Assembly (NCBI GenBank): GCA_964531645.1 | Contig: CAZHEF010000002.1 | Coordinates: 29,184 to 93,183 of the forward strand | Source: JBBIMS01 sp964531645 | GTDB lineage: Bacteria > Acidobacteriota > Aminicenantia > JBFLYD01 > JBBIMS01 | Direction: 5' to 3' | Length of the DNA: 64,000 nucleotides | Part shown: positions 1-9,184 of the stretch, piece after piece | How positions within the stretch are numbered: position 1 is the stretch's first letter | Layout: each line of letters starts with the position of its first letter | Translations under genes and position numbers: made by a program | The notes under the pieces: model-generated | What the model saw: the letters and a program-made list of their open reading frames with translations, nothing else | What the model was told of the DNA's origin: nothing | Database searches by the model: none

Positions 1-48
1 GACTTTTGCACAGGTGTAAGCTAAAGAGTTCGTTCTGATATACCCTTT

Positions 49-951
49 TTATCTTCTTATCTTTTGAGGATATGTTCTTTCGTCTATAAGGTCTTTGATT
101 TTACCCTTTGCAATTTCGAGATCCTGAGTATGGGTTACACCAAACCAGAGGGAGGAGGTAGGGATAACCTTTACTTTGATTTGATTCTTTTTAACGATTT
201 TCCCAATTAACTCAGGAAGCAGGAACTCGGCATCGCTATCTTTCCCTTTTTCTCTCAAAAAGTCTTCAAAGCCAGATTCGATAAAATCAAATAATGATGG
301 AGAGAATCCAAAAAGGTTCATTGACACCTCTTCTTCACCACTAAGCTTAATTATCTCAGAACCTCTGTAGGCAAGTATTTTATTTCCCTTTTTCTCTATT
401 TTTTGTAGCTCAGTAAGATTTAAAAGATAAGAATTTTCATCGATTTCACACACTGCTCTTGAGACATGTCCGTGGGGCGAAAGGGTTTCCTTGAGTTTAT
501 AGGAAATTAAAATATTTTCATTTTCTGGATTGGAGAGCTTTTTAAAAACAAGATTTATAGCCTCAAAACCATAAAAATCATCGGCATTTATAACAGCAAA
601 GGGAGAATTCACAATATTTTTGCAAACGAGGAGAGCATGGGCTGTTCCCCATGGTTTTTCCCTTGGTGAGTAAGATATATCTGGTGGCAAAAATGAATCA
701 ATTTCCTGGAAGGCATATTTAACCTCTATTCTCTTCTCCCAGTAATTGCCAACAATTTTTCTGAAATCCTCTTCAATTTCCTTTCTGATGACAAAAACGA
801 CCCTTGAAAACCCTGCTCTTATTGCATCGTATATTGAATAGTCAAGAATTACCTCTCCAGAAGGTCCAACGGGTTTTATTTGTTTTAACCCTCCAAATCT
901 TCTCCCTACACCAGCTGAAAGAATTACAAGAGATAATTTATTTTCTCGCAT
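49..951 (-). CDS. Sugar-phosphate nucleotidyltransferase (NTP_transferase fold)
   Basis: Predicted cytoplasmic enzyme joining an NTP to a sugar 1-phosphate. The N-terminus (residues 6-30) has the nucleotide-binding signature of the family, LVILSAGVGRRFGGLKQ, followed by KPVGPSGEVILDYSI. A second typical motif, VINADDFYG near residue 120, supplies the metal-binding aspartates. Length (300 aa) fits the small single-domain members, which lack the C-terminal beta-helix of GlmU or RmlA-like enzymes. The ATG has no good Shine-Dalgarno; an AT-rich stretch precedes it. It diverges from the lipoprotein gene at 1074. The sugar cannot be read from sequence. Family assignment is firm, substrate unknown. 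Confidence 0.85.
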   Translation of the reverse strand: MRENKLSLVILSAGVGRRFGGLKQIKPVGPSGEVILDYSIYDAIRAGFSRVVFVIRKEIEEDFRKIVGNYWEKRIEVKYAFQEIDSFLPPDISYSPREKPWGTAHALLVCKNIVNSPFAVINADDFYGFEAINLVFKKLSNPENENILISYKLKETLSPHGHVSRAVCEIDENSYLLNLTELQKIEKKGNKILAYRGSEIIKLSGEEEVSMNLFGFSPSLFDFIESGFEDFLREKGKDSDAEFLLPELIGKIVKKNQIKVKVIPTSSLWFGVTHTQDLEIAKGKIKDLIDERTYPQKIRR

Positions 952-1073
952 AAAAGTTAGTTTAAATTTTAACTTAATTTCAAAATGAAGTGCAACAAAG
1001 TTTTTTATTTTATCTTCACACTGAAATTTTTAAATTTTCTCTTTTATGTGTTATTATTGTTATTGGAGGTAAA

Positions 1074-1547
1074 ATGAAAAGAATAATTTCAGTATTTTTT
1101 ATCCCCTTCCTTTTTCTCTTTATACTCGCTTGCAGTAAAACAGAGACAACGACATCTCTTTTAATTAGTGTTGAAGACTCTTTGCTTGCAAGAACCGGAC
1201 CCGATGGTAATCTGGTCCGAGTAGATAATGATGTTTTCAAAAGAGGCGAGAGAGTTAATCTTGTATTATTGAATGTTGGTAAGTTCAAAAAAGGCGATGA
1301 CGGAAAACACTGGTTCGATATTGATTTGGAAGTAACAGGTCCGAAGGGCGAGGTTGTTCTCTCCGAAAAAGGATTACTTGGTGAAAAGGGACATGTTTTT
1401 CTGCCCAATGATACTGCTGGATCTCCCTATGGAATTTTCTCAACAACAGAAGGACTTGAGCCAGGAATCTATAAAATGAAACTTACAATCTACGACCGGA
1501 TTGGAAAAGGGAAAGCAAGCGTAGTCAAATCCTTCACCCTTGAATAA
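1074..1547 (+). CDS. Small predicted lipoprotein
   Basis: 157-aa exported protein of unknown function. I start it at ATG 1074 because a GGAGG sits 6 nt upstream and the product then begins directly with a lipoprotein signal: MKRIISVFF, a hydrophobic core, and the lipobox ILAC (cysteine about residue 20). The reading frame is open further upstream to 990, but that extension would put 28 unlikely residues in front of the signal. The mature part is beta-rich, with repeated hydrophilic and glycine-containing turns (GPDG, GPKGE), consistent with an immunoglobulin-like periplasmic domain. I do not recognise the family. The next gene (1601) follows on the same strand with about 50 nt between. Confidence 0.75.
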   Translation: MKRIISVFFIPFLFLFILACSKTETTTSLLISVEDSLLARTGPDGNLVRVDNDVFKRGERVNLVLLNVGKFKKGDDGKHWFDIDLEVTGPKGEVVLSEKGLLGEKGHVFLPNDTAGSPYGIFSTTEGLEPGIYKMKLTIYDRIGKGKASVVKSFTLE

Positions 1548-1600
1548 TTAAAATTAGTCTATAACTCCGCTCCAGAAATGCTATAAAAAAGGAGTCAAAA

Positions 1601-2086
1601 ATGAGAAAAAATTTAAAGAAATGTTTTTGTCCCTTGTTTCTAATTTTAATATTTTCCATTCTTTCAATACCTGCCTTTTCAGGGGAATTTAAGATTTATC
1701 CAGGTTCAAAACTGGATGAGAATATAACTAAAGAAGCAAATGATTTAGCTTCTCAGATAGGAATGAAAGTGAAAGCTTCCATTTACATAACATCTGATTC
1801 CTTTGAAAAGGTATATGCTTTCTACAAGGGTATTTCCACAGAATACAAAATGCCTGAGAATAAGGAGAAATTGATCATGACAGTGGATGGGAAGAAATAT
1901 TCTGTGAAAGAAGCATATTTTATTTTTGATGATGCAAAGGAGCTCATTAGTTCAAAACTTTGGATTAAAATTCAGAGACCTTTCATAGGTAGCATGGAAG
2001 ACATGGAAATAAATAGAAACACAGGAGAAATTACCTTTAAAAATGTTCGCGATTTAACAGTAATTTCAGTTTCGGATAGCAGATAA
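1601..2086 (+). CDS. Hypothetical secreted protein
   Basis: 161 aa. A Sec signal peptide is visible at residues 1-27 (basic start MRKNLKK, long hydrophobic run, cleavage likely after PAFSG). The mature protein begins with EFKIYPGSKLDE and alternates short helices with beta strands; the segment SDSFEKVYAFYKG suggests a compact alpha/beta domain. A Shine-Dalgarno AAGGAG lies just before the ATG. No catalytic motif is apparent and I do not recognise the family. It ends convergently with the GH31 gene; a possible terminator lies between them. Confidence 0.7.
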   Translation: MRKNLKKCFCPLFLILIFSILSIPAFSGEFKIYPGSKLDENITKEANDLASQIGMKVKASIYITSDSFEKVYAFYKGISTEYKMPENKEKLIMTVDGKKYSVKEAYFIFDDAKELISSKLWIKIQRPFIGSMEDMEINRNTGEITFKNVRDLTVISVSDSR

Positions 2087-2092
2087 TTTACT

Positions 2093-2122
2093 GACTCTTC
2101 TTCTTCATACGAGAGTCTTTTT
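2093..2122 (+). terminator. Possible intrinsic terminator
   Basis: GACTCT and AGAGTC form a 6-bp stem around a 13-nt loop, followed by TTTTT. It lies in the 45-nt gap between convergent genes. The stem is short and the loop long, so this is only a candidate. Confidence 0.4.
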
Positions 2123-2131
2123 CAATTAGAC

Positions 2132-4729
2132 TTATTGGTGCATGACACTCTCAACATGGGAAAGAGCTCGGGAGACTATCTCTTCCCCTGCTTCCTTTAA
2201 TTTTCTGACATCTTCAATTGCCACCGGTAAAGTCTTCTCAAATTCAATCAGTTCAATCTTTGTATTTTGAGGGTTTATTTCAATCCTGTTCCCAGTTTGA
2301 AACGCTTCAATAAGAGAATCGGGAGACCATTCCTTTGGCCAGATGGTATTTAAAAGGAACATTCCCCTTTTCAGACGGTTTATCTTTCCAGGAAATCCAT
2401 TCATAATATTAATAAAATCTTTATTATCTTTTTGGAGCTCTATTTCTATTTCAATCTTTTCCCTAACACTGAACTTTGGAAGGGCTATTGTTAACATTAA
2501 TTTGTTCCCATCGTATCTCCATGTCATATCCTTCTCTTCATTGCTGTAAATTACTTCTTTTCCATTGCATAGAATTTTCTCAGGAGGTAAAATCAGTGGA
2601 ACTCTTATCTCATAGCCTCTTCTCTCAAGCATTCCCGGAAATTCTCCCACTGCTGGAGATATCTCTATTTTTATTTTATCCGGGTCTTCCCAATAATTTC
2701 TTGCTCTTTGCCATGTGAACTTATTTTTCTTGTATCCGAGAGTATTTCCCTCATCCTCATATATTTCCATTTCACCGGATTCATAGGGGAAAACCATGAA
2801 GATCAAAAGATCAACAGGCTTTTCTCCTGTATACCTAATTTTTGGTTGCATTGGAATTATTGAACCCGCCCTCACATAAACAGGGATCTCGTCAATGGAG
2901 AAATTCCTTTCAAAAACTCCAGGACCTTCAAGGATTGAGCCTGTAAACCATTCAACCCACTTACCTTCTGGAAGCCATATTTTCTTTTTTGAAAGCATTG
3001 ATTTAGAATCCTCAGGGGATGTGATGGGTGCAACCAGGATTTTATCTCCGAACATATACTGATCCTTGAAAGAATATGCTTCTTCCTTTTCTGGATAATC
3101 ATAATACATCGGTCTGCAAAGGGAAATTCCTGTATCATAGGCTTTTCGGGCGTAAGTATAAATATAGGGGATGAGGGCATATCTGAGTAAAAAGGCATCC
3201 CTCATGACAAGGAAGTAATCTACAGGGTACGCCCAAATCCTTCTCTCAGCCTCTGGGTTCTTTGTTGTATGGGTTCTTAAAATTGGGCTGAAAACCCCAA
3301 ATTGTATCCATCTTGTGTAAAGCTCAGGAGAAACTTTACCCGGCATATGTCCTCCAATATCGTGACTCCAGTATCCGTAAAGAACATTGGAGGCAGTAGC
3401 TGTAAAATATGGCTGGAAAGCTAAAGAAGCCCAGACAGAAATTGTGTCCCCAGAAAATCCTATCTGATAGCGATGATTACCGAGTCCGCCCCATCTATGG
3501 AATAGAATAGGTCTTTTCCCTCTCCTTTCCATATCAGTAAAATGAACATAGTTCAGCCACCATGTGGGATTCAAGTTGGGAATCTTTGTGATATGTTGCT
3601 GTTGCCAATCAAGCCACCAGAAATCAACCCCCTGCTCTTCAAGGGGATAATGGAGAATCTTTAAATAATTGATTGCAAAGTTTTTGTTAGCTATATCAAA
3701 GGGAACATATTTTTTCGTTGATGGGTCAATTCCCATTGCCCTTGCCATCTCAGTATACTTCTCCTCATGAGGCTGAACCCCTGATGCAGGATGAAGATTC
3801 AGTGGGGTCTTGAGCCCTTTCTTCTCACACCATGATAGAAACTCTTCTGGCTCAGGAAAAAGAATCCTGTTCCATGTATATCCTGTCCATCCTAACATAT
3901 GTCCCGCCTGATCAAGAATTTTTTTGTCCCATCTCAGTCCAAAAGTCAGATGCCAGTCCATATCAATGACAAGAACATCAAGGGGAACATCATGGATTTC
4001 GAACTCTTTCACCAATTGCTTGAATTCTTGATCTGAGTATGCCCAGTATCTTGACCACCATGCTCCAAAGGCGAATCTCGGAGGAAGGGGGATTTTTCCA
4101 GCAACAAGGGTGAAATCATGAAGAGCTTTTTTGTAATCATGTCCATATCCAAAGAAATACCAGTCCTGATATTCTCCTTTTTGTCTCGGAACCACCCAGT
4201 GCCATTCTGAACTGTCAAAAAGAGGGCGAGCAGTATCATCAACTAAAACCCAACCATCCCTTGAAATAAGTCCGGGTTCAAGCTCTGTTTCGCCTTCAAC
4301 TCCGTCAAGGGTTCTTATTGTTCCTTTAAGATTTCCTTTGTCCTCCATTTCAGGATGCCATACCACTTTCTTTTCATTTAAGAAAAATTCAATTGTAAGA
4401 TTATCCTTCCTAAATTTTCCATTCCCGAGCTTATACCTGAGAAAGAGCTTTTCGGTGTTAATGTATAACCAGCCATCCTTTTTAAAAACTTTGAATTCAG
4501 GAACAGGCAAATTTCTTCTGATAAAGACAAGGGATGCGGAATCCTCAAATTTTTTGTTTTTTGACCATTCCATCCTTATAAGCTGAGGAGTAAGAACAGT
4601 AAATCTGACTTCTCCCTCCCTCACAACTGCTCTGGGATTTGCAACTGGGTCATGTTCATCGGGAGAAAAAGGAAATGAATTAAAAACAAAAACAAAAAAA
4701 ACAATCAAAAATGAAATAAATCTTTTCAT
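2132..4729 (-). CDS. Exported glycoside hydrolase family 31 enzyme
   Basis: 865-aa retaining glycosidase of the alpha-glucosidase/alpha-xylosidase superfamily. Residues 1-20 are a signal peptide. An N-terminal beta-sandwich (about 25-215) precedes the TIM barrel, whose entry shows the GH31 hallmark FGAWWSRYW and the DVLVIDMDWH motif. By alignment of motifs the nucleophile is Asp374 in FWWLDWQQQ and the acid/base Asp428 in GFSGDTISVW. Two C-terminal beta domains follow (GDKILVAPI, then AGSIIPMQP). The nucleophile context (W-L-D-W-Q) differs from the classical WxDMNE of maltases, so the substrate may not be starch. The start overlaps the end of the upstream glycosidase gene by 4 nt (ATGA), implying translational coupling. 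Confidence 0.9.
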   Translation of the reverse strand: MKRFISFLIVFFVFVFNSFPFSPDEHDPVANPRAVVREGEVRFTVLTPQLIRMEWSKNKKFEDSASLVFIRRNLPVPEFKVFKKDGWLYINTEKLFLRYKLGNGKFRKDNLTIEFFLNEKKVVWHPEMEDKGNLKGTIRTLDGVEGETELEPGLISRDGWVLVDDTARPLFDSSEWHWVVPRQKGEYQDWYFFGYGHDYKKALHDFTLVAGKIPLPPRFAFGAWWSRYWAYSDQEFKQLVKEFEIHDVPLDVLVIDMDWHLTFGLRWDKKILDQAGHMLGWTGYTWNRILFPEPEEFLSWCEKKGLKTPLNLHPASGVQPHEEKYTEMARAMGIDPSTKKYVPFDIANKNFAINYLKILHYPLEEQGVDFWWLDWQQQHITKIPNLNPTWWLNYVHFTDMERRGKRPILFHRWGGLGNHRYQIGFSGDTISVWASLAFQPYFTATASNVLYGYWSHDIGGHMPGKVSPELYTRWIQFGVFSPILRTHTTKNPEAERRIWAYPVDYFLVMRDAFLLRYALIPYIYTYARKAYDTGISLCRPMYYDYPEKEEAYSFKDQYMFGDKILVAPITSPEDSKSMLSKKKIWLPEGKWVEWFTGSILEGPGVFERNFSIDEIPVYVRAGSIIPMQPKIRYTGEKPVDLLIFMVFPYESGEMEIYEDEGNTLGYKKNKFTWQRARNYWEDPDKIKIEISPAVGEFPGMLERRGYEIRVPLILPPEKILCNGKEVIYSNEEKDMTWRYDGNKLMLTIALPKFSVREKIEIEIELQKDNKDFINIMNGFPGKINRLKRGMFLLNTIWPKEWSPDSLIEAFQTGNRIEINPQNTKIELIEFEKTLPVAIEDVRKLKEAGEEIVSRALSHVESVMHQ

Positions 4730-6924
4730 TTTCTATCCCTCCCAATTTTTGAATAATCAAAATAAATTCTTTTAAGATTCGGGACATTTACCATCTTCTT
4801 TCCATCAACATAAAGAGTAAACCCTTCATCTCCATCTTTGTAATGATCCTTACCATCAGGTTTATCCCATACAATTGTTAAATTATGGTTATGATAGGGT
4901 AGGTTATCCAGACAGAAGTATCCCCATTTGTTCTCTGGAATAAGAGGATCAATCTCAATAATTGTGTCATTTCTCGGAACAAGCCCCACTAAATACTGAA
5001 TAACCATATCATTGTAAGTGGAATGATTGTAATCCCTGTGTCCATACCATTCTCCTGTCTCACCATTGTAAAACTCAGCAGTGTATGGAAAATCATAATT
5101 AAAATCTTTAAACTGGACTTTTGTAAAAGACTCGAGGAGATTGAAAAGAGTATTTTTAGTGACATAGTTTTGATTGTAATTTCTGAGGGTGTTTGCAAGA
5201 GCTGAAATTACTATGCTATTGGCGTGGGGCCAGGTTGGTCCATTCCAGTAGCAAACAGTTACCCTTTCCACATCAGTTCCTGAATTATTCTGAACACCCC
5301 ATACATTTGTCTGGGAATAGGCAGGGCAAGATTTTGCAGTTGAAGCGGGAGGAAAGGGTGTCCAGAACTCCTTGTCAAACTGAAGATATTCCCATGCTTT
5401 TACATGCTTTTTTGAATCCATTGGTGGAAGATTAAAATAAAAGGGATAAAAACCTATAATCTCTTTAACAAATGCTTTTTCATTATCCTTTGCCCTTAAA
5501 CTATAGAAGAAATGGGTCCTATTATCCCACATATTTGAAAGGAGAGATTTCTTAATTTTTTCTGCAATTTCAAGATATATTTTTGATTTTTCAATATCTC
5601 CAATCTCTTTAAAGACAAGGGAAGTTGCTAAAGCATTTCCGTAATTGTAGCTTGTTAGGTCAACTCTCTCAAGAACCTCAGGCTTGTTAATATCATAACC
5701 AGAAAAGAAAAAGAAGGAAGGTTGCCACTCCATACCAGTTGCAAAGTGGTCATATACCTCAAGGAGATAATCTTTGTCTCTATCGCATTCTTTCAACCAT
5801 CCTTCAACATTCTTTCCCATTTTCTCCACGACTTTCTTTAAAAAATCTTTATCCTTTCTGACTAAATAAGAATCCCATATTGCGGAAGTTATCCATTCTG
5901 TATAGTATCCATCTCCAAGAAGGAATGGAGCAACAAAATTTCTATAAATTCCATTTTCGTTTATATTTTCAACAAAATTTAAAATGTAACCCTGATAATA
6001 TTTTTGAGAATGGAGCCATCGTGCTTCCCTTATAACATGGGGAGCTCCATAACTTATTGTGTTTGCATACCAGGAAGACCGCCACCTGCCTTCAGAAAAT
6101 GTTGGATATTTTAAGAATCCAATGTTTGTTTCTGATAGATTTTTTTTAAGGAGATAGTATCTATGATACCACATTTTTCTGAACCATTTGTCGTGGCAAT
6201 CAAAATAAGGAACCTCTGACTTGAACCAACCAATAAAATCTTTGATATGGTCATTCAAAGGTTCTTCTTTTGCAAGAAAATCTTCAAGTTTCTTCTCGCA
6301 ATTAGAAGGGTCGAGAGCAAATGCCATTCCAATCCTGAATTCTTTCTCCTCTCCGCTATTTATAATTCCTTCAAAATATATTCCATTGGGATAAAACTTG
6401 TTGTAACCGGCCATCTTTGCTCTTACATAGACATGGATGCCGTGGTAAAACTGCTCAAATCCAAATATTTCATCCATTATTTTTATAAATCCTGTCTCTG
6501 AAGTAGCAACAACACGAATATTTTTATCTTCGGGTGATTTATTTTTTATTTTCAAAATGGAGACAAGAATATCTTCTCCAGTTATAAATTTCACCCCTTC
6601 AACAAATATTCCTGAAAAATCTCCCTCCATCTTTACATGGCTCGGATAGGAAGTTGCATTCTTTATTTTTACTCTCTCATTACCTACTGCTACATATAGA
6701 TCATAGGCTTTGATATTTGTTAAAAGATAAAAATGGACGCTATCAGGAAACCCCCATCCCTGAGGAGATGTAGCCCAGAGATATTTTCCCGTTGAGCCAA
6801 AGGGAACCTCGCTGTTGTATGGTCTTTTCAACATTTCATCAATATCAAAATCATCAGGTTTAAGAATTACAGGCTGGGAAAAGAGACTCAATGATAGAAC
6901 TAATAATAAAAATAGAATTAGCAT
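4726..6924 (-). CDS. Exported (alpha/alpha)6-barrel glycoside hydrolase, MGH1/GH63-like
   Basis: 732 aa with a short signal peptide (MLILFLLLVLSLSLFSQ). An N-terminal beta domain (to about residue 230) is followed by an all-helical six-hairpin catalytic domain containing motifs typical of the trehalase/GH63/mannosylglycerate-hydrolase-like clan: WRSSWYANTISYG, WEWQPSFF-like ATGMEWQPSFFF, VCYWNGPTWPHANSIV and GETGEWYGHRDYNHSTYND. The acidic residues in GMEWQ and TGEWYG are candidates for general acid and base. It sits between a mutarotase-like gene (15 nt upstream) and GH31 (4-nt overlap), so the three probably act together on one periplasmic oligosaccharide. The exact family number is uncertain. 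Confidence 0.8.
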   Translation of the reverse strand: MLILFLLLVLSLSLFSQPVILKPDDFDIDEMLKRPYNSEVPFGSTGKYLWATSPQGWGFPDSVHFYLLTNIKAYDLYVAVGNERVKIKNATSYPSHVKMEGDFSGIFVEGVKFITGEDILVSILKIKNKSPEDKNIRVVATSETGFIKIMDEIFGFEQFYHGIHVYVRAKMAGYNKFYPNGIYFEGIINSGEEKEFRIGMAFALDPSNCEKKLEDFLAKEEPLNDHIKDFIGWFKSEVPYFDCHDKWFRKMWYHRYYLLKKNLSETNIGFLKYPTFSEGRWRSSWYANTISYGAPHVIREARWLHSQKYYQGYILNFVENINENGIYRNFVAPFLLGDGYYTEWITSAIWDSYLVRKDKDFLKKVVEKMGKNVEGWLKECDRDKDYLLEVYDHFATGMEWQPSFFFFSGYDINKPEVLERVDLTSYNYGNALATSLVFKEIGDIEKSKIYLEIAEKIKKSLLSNMWDNRTHFFYSLRAKDNEKAFVKEIIGFYPFYFNLPPMDSKKHVKAWEYLQFDKEFWTPFPPASTAKSCPAYSQTNVWGVQNNSGTDVERVTVCYWNGPTWPHANSIVISALANTLRNYNQNYVTKNTLFNLLESFTKVQFKDFNYDFPYTAEFYNGETGEWYGHRDYNHSTYNDMVIQYLVGLVPRNDTIIEIDPLIPENKWGYFCLDNLPYHNHNLTIVWDKPDGKDHYKDGDEGFTLYVDGKKMVNVPNLKRIYFDYSKIGRDRK

Positions 6925-6939
6925 CTTTACCTCCCTACT

Positions 6940-8070
6940 TTATTCAACAAAAAGATAAGCTTTTTCAAAATCAGAAGAAACAAGCTTTTTTCCAGCCTTT
7001 AATATCCATTCCTTTGAGCCCTTTAAAATGTAAATTTTTATTCGAAAAGCCTCCTCCTTTTGAGGAGGAAGGTAAAGGGAAGGCGAGTGACATTCAAGTT
7101 CGCCGAAGGCAAGGGGTGGCTCTTCAAGATGGCTATAAATCTGGATGGCATCACCATTGGTATCCTGCTCACTTTTAGGTCTATCGGGATATTTTGCTTC
7201 TGACGTAACATGGAAACTCATCATAACAATGTAAAATTCATTCTTTAAATTTTTTGAAACATAGGCAATCACACCCTTTGCGTATTCAGGACTTATTCCA
7301 ATTTTATATCTTTTGCTTCCATGGACAAAAAAGGAAATGGAGTCACTGTTTAGCTTAACATACTCTGGAGGTAGAGGCTCAAAATAGTTTCCTCTGTAGG
7401 CTTTTTGCGAGGGTTCTTTAACAGGGACAACCATTGTTCCCTGCGGGATTATCTGAATGAGACACCACAACCCAATTATTCTATCAAGGATTTTCTCTCC
7501 ATTATTCTTCAACTTATGGGTGAAATCAATGGATAGGAACTTCAAATCCGAGTTCTTGAATTCAGGATCCTTTTCAAGGGGGGTATCAGTAAAGCCTATT
7601 TCCCTTGTTAATTCTAAGTTGTAATTCTCTTTTCCGTCATTGGAGATAGTGGTGAAGGAATTTTTCAGACTTATGAATTTGTTCTTTTCGTAAGAGATAA
7701 CCTTATAATTTCCGGGGTCAAGCATTGGGAAATCTCTGTTTCCACTCCAGTCAGGTTTGAATATAAAACCCTTATCTCCACCTTCGGGAGATATCCATGT
7801 TCTCTGCCCTCCCTGACCTTTTTTAATTTCAGGGCGTGTCCAGAAAAGGTTTTCTTCGTCAATGAAAGCACCGATTATCCTTGCTCCAAAGGATGGAACA
7901 ACAATAAATCCAGTCCCCTTTTCCTTCTCAAAAATATAAAATTCAATATTCTCTTTTTTCAGGCATTCAATCATTTTATCCATTTTCCACCATCCTTCCT
8001 TTAAATTCTCTGCCAATGAATAAAAATTAAAAATAAATGATAAAAAAAGGGGGAATAGAATTTTCCTCAA
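6940..8070 (-). CDS. Exported protein resembling DUF6786 / aldose-epimerase-fold proteins
   Basis: 376 aa. The TTG start at 8070 is supported by AAGGAGGT four nt upstream and by an immediate signal peptide (MRKILFPLFLSFIF). The mature chain is rich in beta strands with segments such as GARIIGAFIDEENLFWT, RTWISPEGG and FSIDFTHKLKNNG-like FLSIDFTHKLKNNG, the pattern of galactose-mutarotase-like sandwiches that bind carbohydrate. No canonical mutarotase His/Glu pair was identified with confidence. First gene of the GH operon, transcribed from the promoter at 8103-8131. A role in binding or epimerising the sugar handled by the two downstream hydrolases is inferred. Confidence 0.65.
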   Translation of the reverse strand: MRKILFPLFLSFIFNFYSLAENLKEGWWKMDKMIECLKKENIEFYIFEKEKGTGFIVVPSFGARIIGAFIDEENLFWTRPEIKKGQGGQRTWISPEGGDKGFIFKPDWSGNRDFPMLDPGNYKVISYEKNKFISLKNSFTTISNDGKENYNLELTREIGFTDTPLEKDPEFKNSDLKFLSIDFTHKLKNNGEKILDRIIGLWCLIQIIPQGTMVVPVKEPSQKAYRGNYFEPLPPEYVKLNSDSISFFVHGSKRYKIGISPEYAKGVIAYVSKNLKNEFYIVMMSFHVTSEAKYPDRPKSEQDTNGDAIQIYSHLEEPPLAFGELECHSPSLYLPPQKEEAFRIKIYILKGSKEWILKAGKKLVSSDFEKAYLFVE

Positions 8071-8102
8071 AGCGACCTCCTTATTCTCATTTTTCCTAAA
8101 TT

Positions 8103-8131
8103 AATATATTCCCTCCTCCTGAGGTTGTCAA
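8103..8131 (-). promoter_or_regulatory. Sigma-70-type promoter of the GH operon
   Basis: On the minus strand TTGACA (8126-8131) is separated by 17 nt from TATATT (8103-8108), 33 nt before the start codon of the first operon gene. Both boxes are close to consensus and spacing is ideal. Confidence 0.75.
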
Positions 8132-8284
8132 TGGAGTCAATTTTGAATTCAGTCCCTTACAAAAACATTCCAGCCAGTGAAACTGTTTCTCTGAAGAAGG
8201 AATCAGGCTTGACCTCAGGAATTTCCTGATCTCAATGATTGTGAACTTTTTTCTTCTTGATTTTCGTCTATCTTAAAGAAGTGT

Positions 8285-9002
8285 TTGAAGAAGGAAAGCG
8301 ATGACCGGAAGAAAGCTTTCAACTCTCTTATTTTCCTTTTTGTCTTCTATAGCATGATTCCTCCTTCGATATTTTTCTGGAGCCTTGTTGGTCTCGATAA
8401 AGTATGGGAAAAATTGTTATCTCCAACCGACAGGATGGCCATAAGCCATCTCTTATTGACTGCTATCACTTTCAGTTTGATATCATTACTGCCGAGTGGG
8501 CCGAAAAACTGGGGGGTTAATCTGCAGAATTGGCGAAGGAGCCTTATCCTTGGCATCGTTTTTGGAGTTGGCTTTGGAATTATTTTTTCTATATTCAGTT
8601 TTGGTTTCAGACTCAGCGAATGGGAATTTAGTCATATGCTTGAGAAATTACATGTTCGCGAAAATCTCGTCCAATTGTTTTCTCAGTTGTTCCTCGTGGG
8701 ATTGAGCGAAGAGTTTTATTTTCGGGGCATATTGCTGATTTCTTTATACAGGTTTTTCTCAAAAAAAAACGATGGGAATTCATTCAGCGGTTATGATTGT
8801 TTCTCTTGGCTTTGCCTCTGTCCAATTCTACAAGCTGATTTTCGGGGGATCTTTTACTAACATTTTCCCCTTATTTGCTGGAGCTTTTCTATACGGGCTT
8901 GTTTTGGGTGAAGTGTATCTTAGAACGGGAAGCCTTCTCGTTTCTGTTTTGATTCATAGCCTCGGGAATACCCTGATGTTTCTTTCCAGCCTGGGGATAT
9001 AA
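8285..9002 (+). pseudogene. CPBP-family intramembrane protease, frameshifted
   Basis: Two overlapping frames together encode one polytopic CPBP (Abi/Rce1-type) membrane protein of about 239 aa. The first part (from TTG 8285) has four hydrophobic segments and the glutamate motif LSEEFYFRG (EExxxR). After the nine-A run at 8761-8769 the frame changes, and the second part continues with MIVSLGFASVQF, a GLVLGEVYLRTGSL segment and the HSLGN motif near the C-terminus. A one-base indel in the A9 tract explains the break. The second motif normally reads FxxxH; here it reads F-A-S-V-Q, so one expected metal-site histidine is replaced by Gln. Either a dying gene or a sequence error. Confidence 0.75.
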
Positions 9003-9184
9003 GCATTTTGGCCGAAATTAAGCGCAAAGAATATCAGCAGGTTTTTATTTTTCCGATATAACTCTTTCATCAGCGCAGGGAGTCGATGTGACTTATCACG
9101 ATTTATAATCTCCACGGAAAGCTGATTGAGGTTTATAAAATAAATGAGACAGTAAAAAGGAGAACAAGAAATCAGCAGTGTTAA

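Noticed and set aside
1016..1408. 130-aa minus-strand frame opposite the lipoprotein gene
   Set aside because: Shadow frame; the plus strand has a ribosome site, signal peptide and lipobox.
9003..9184. Possible gene relic (TIYNLHGKLIEVYKI) after the CPBP gene
   Set aside because: Too short, no start and no recognisable family; could be chance.
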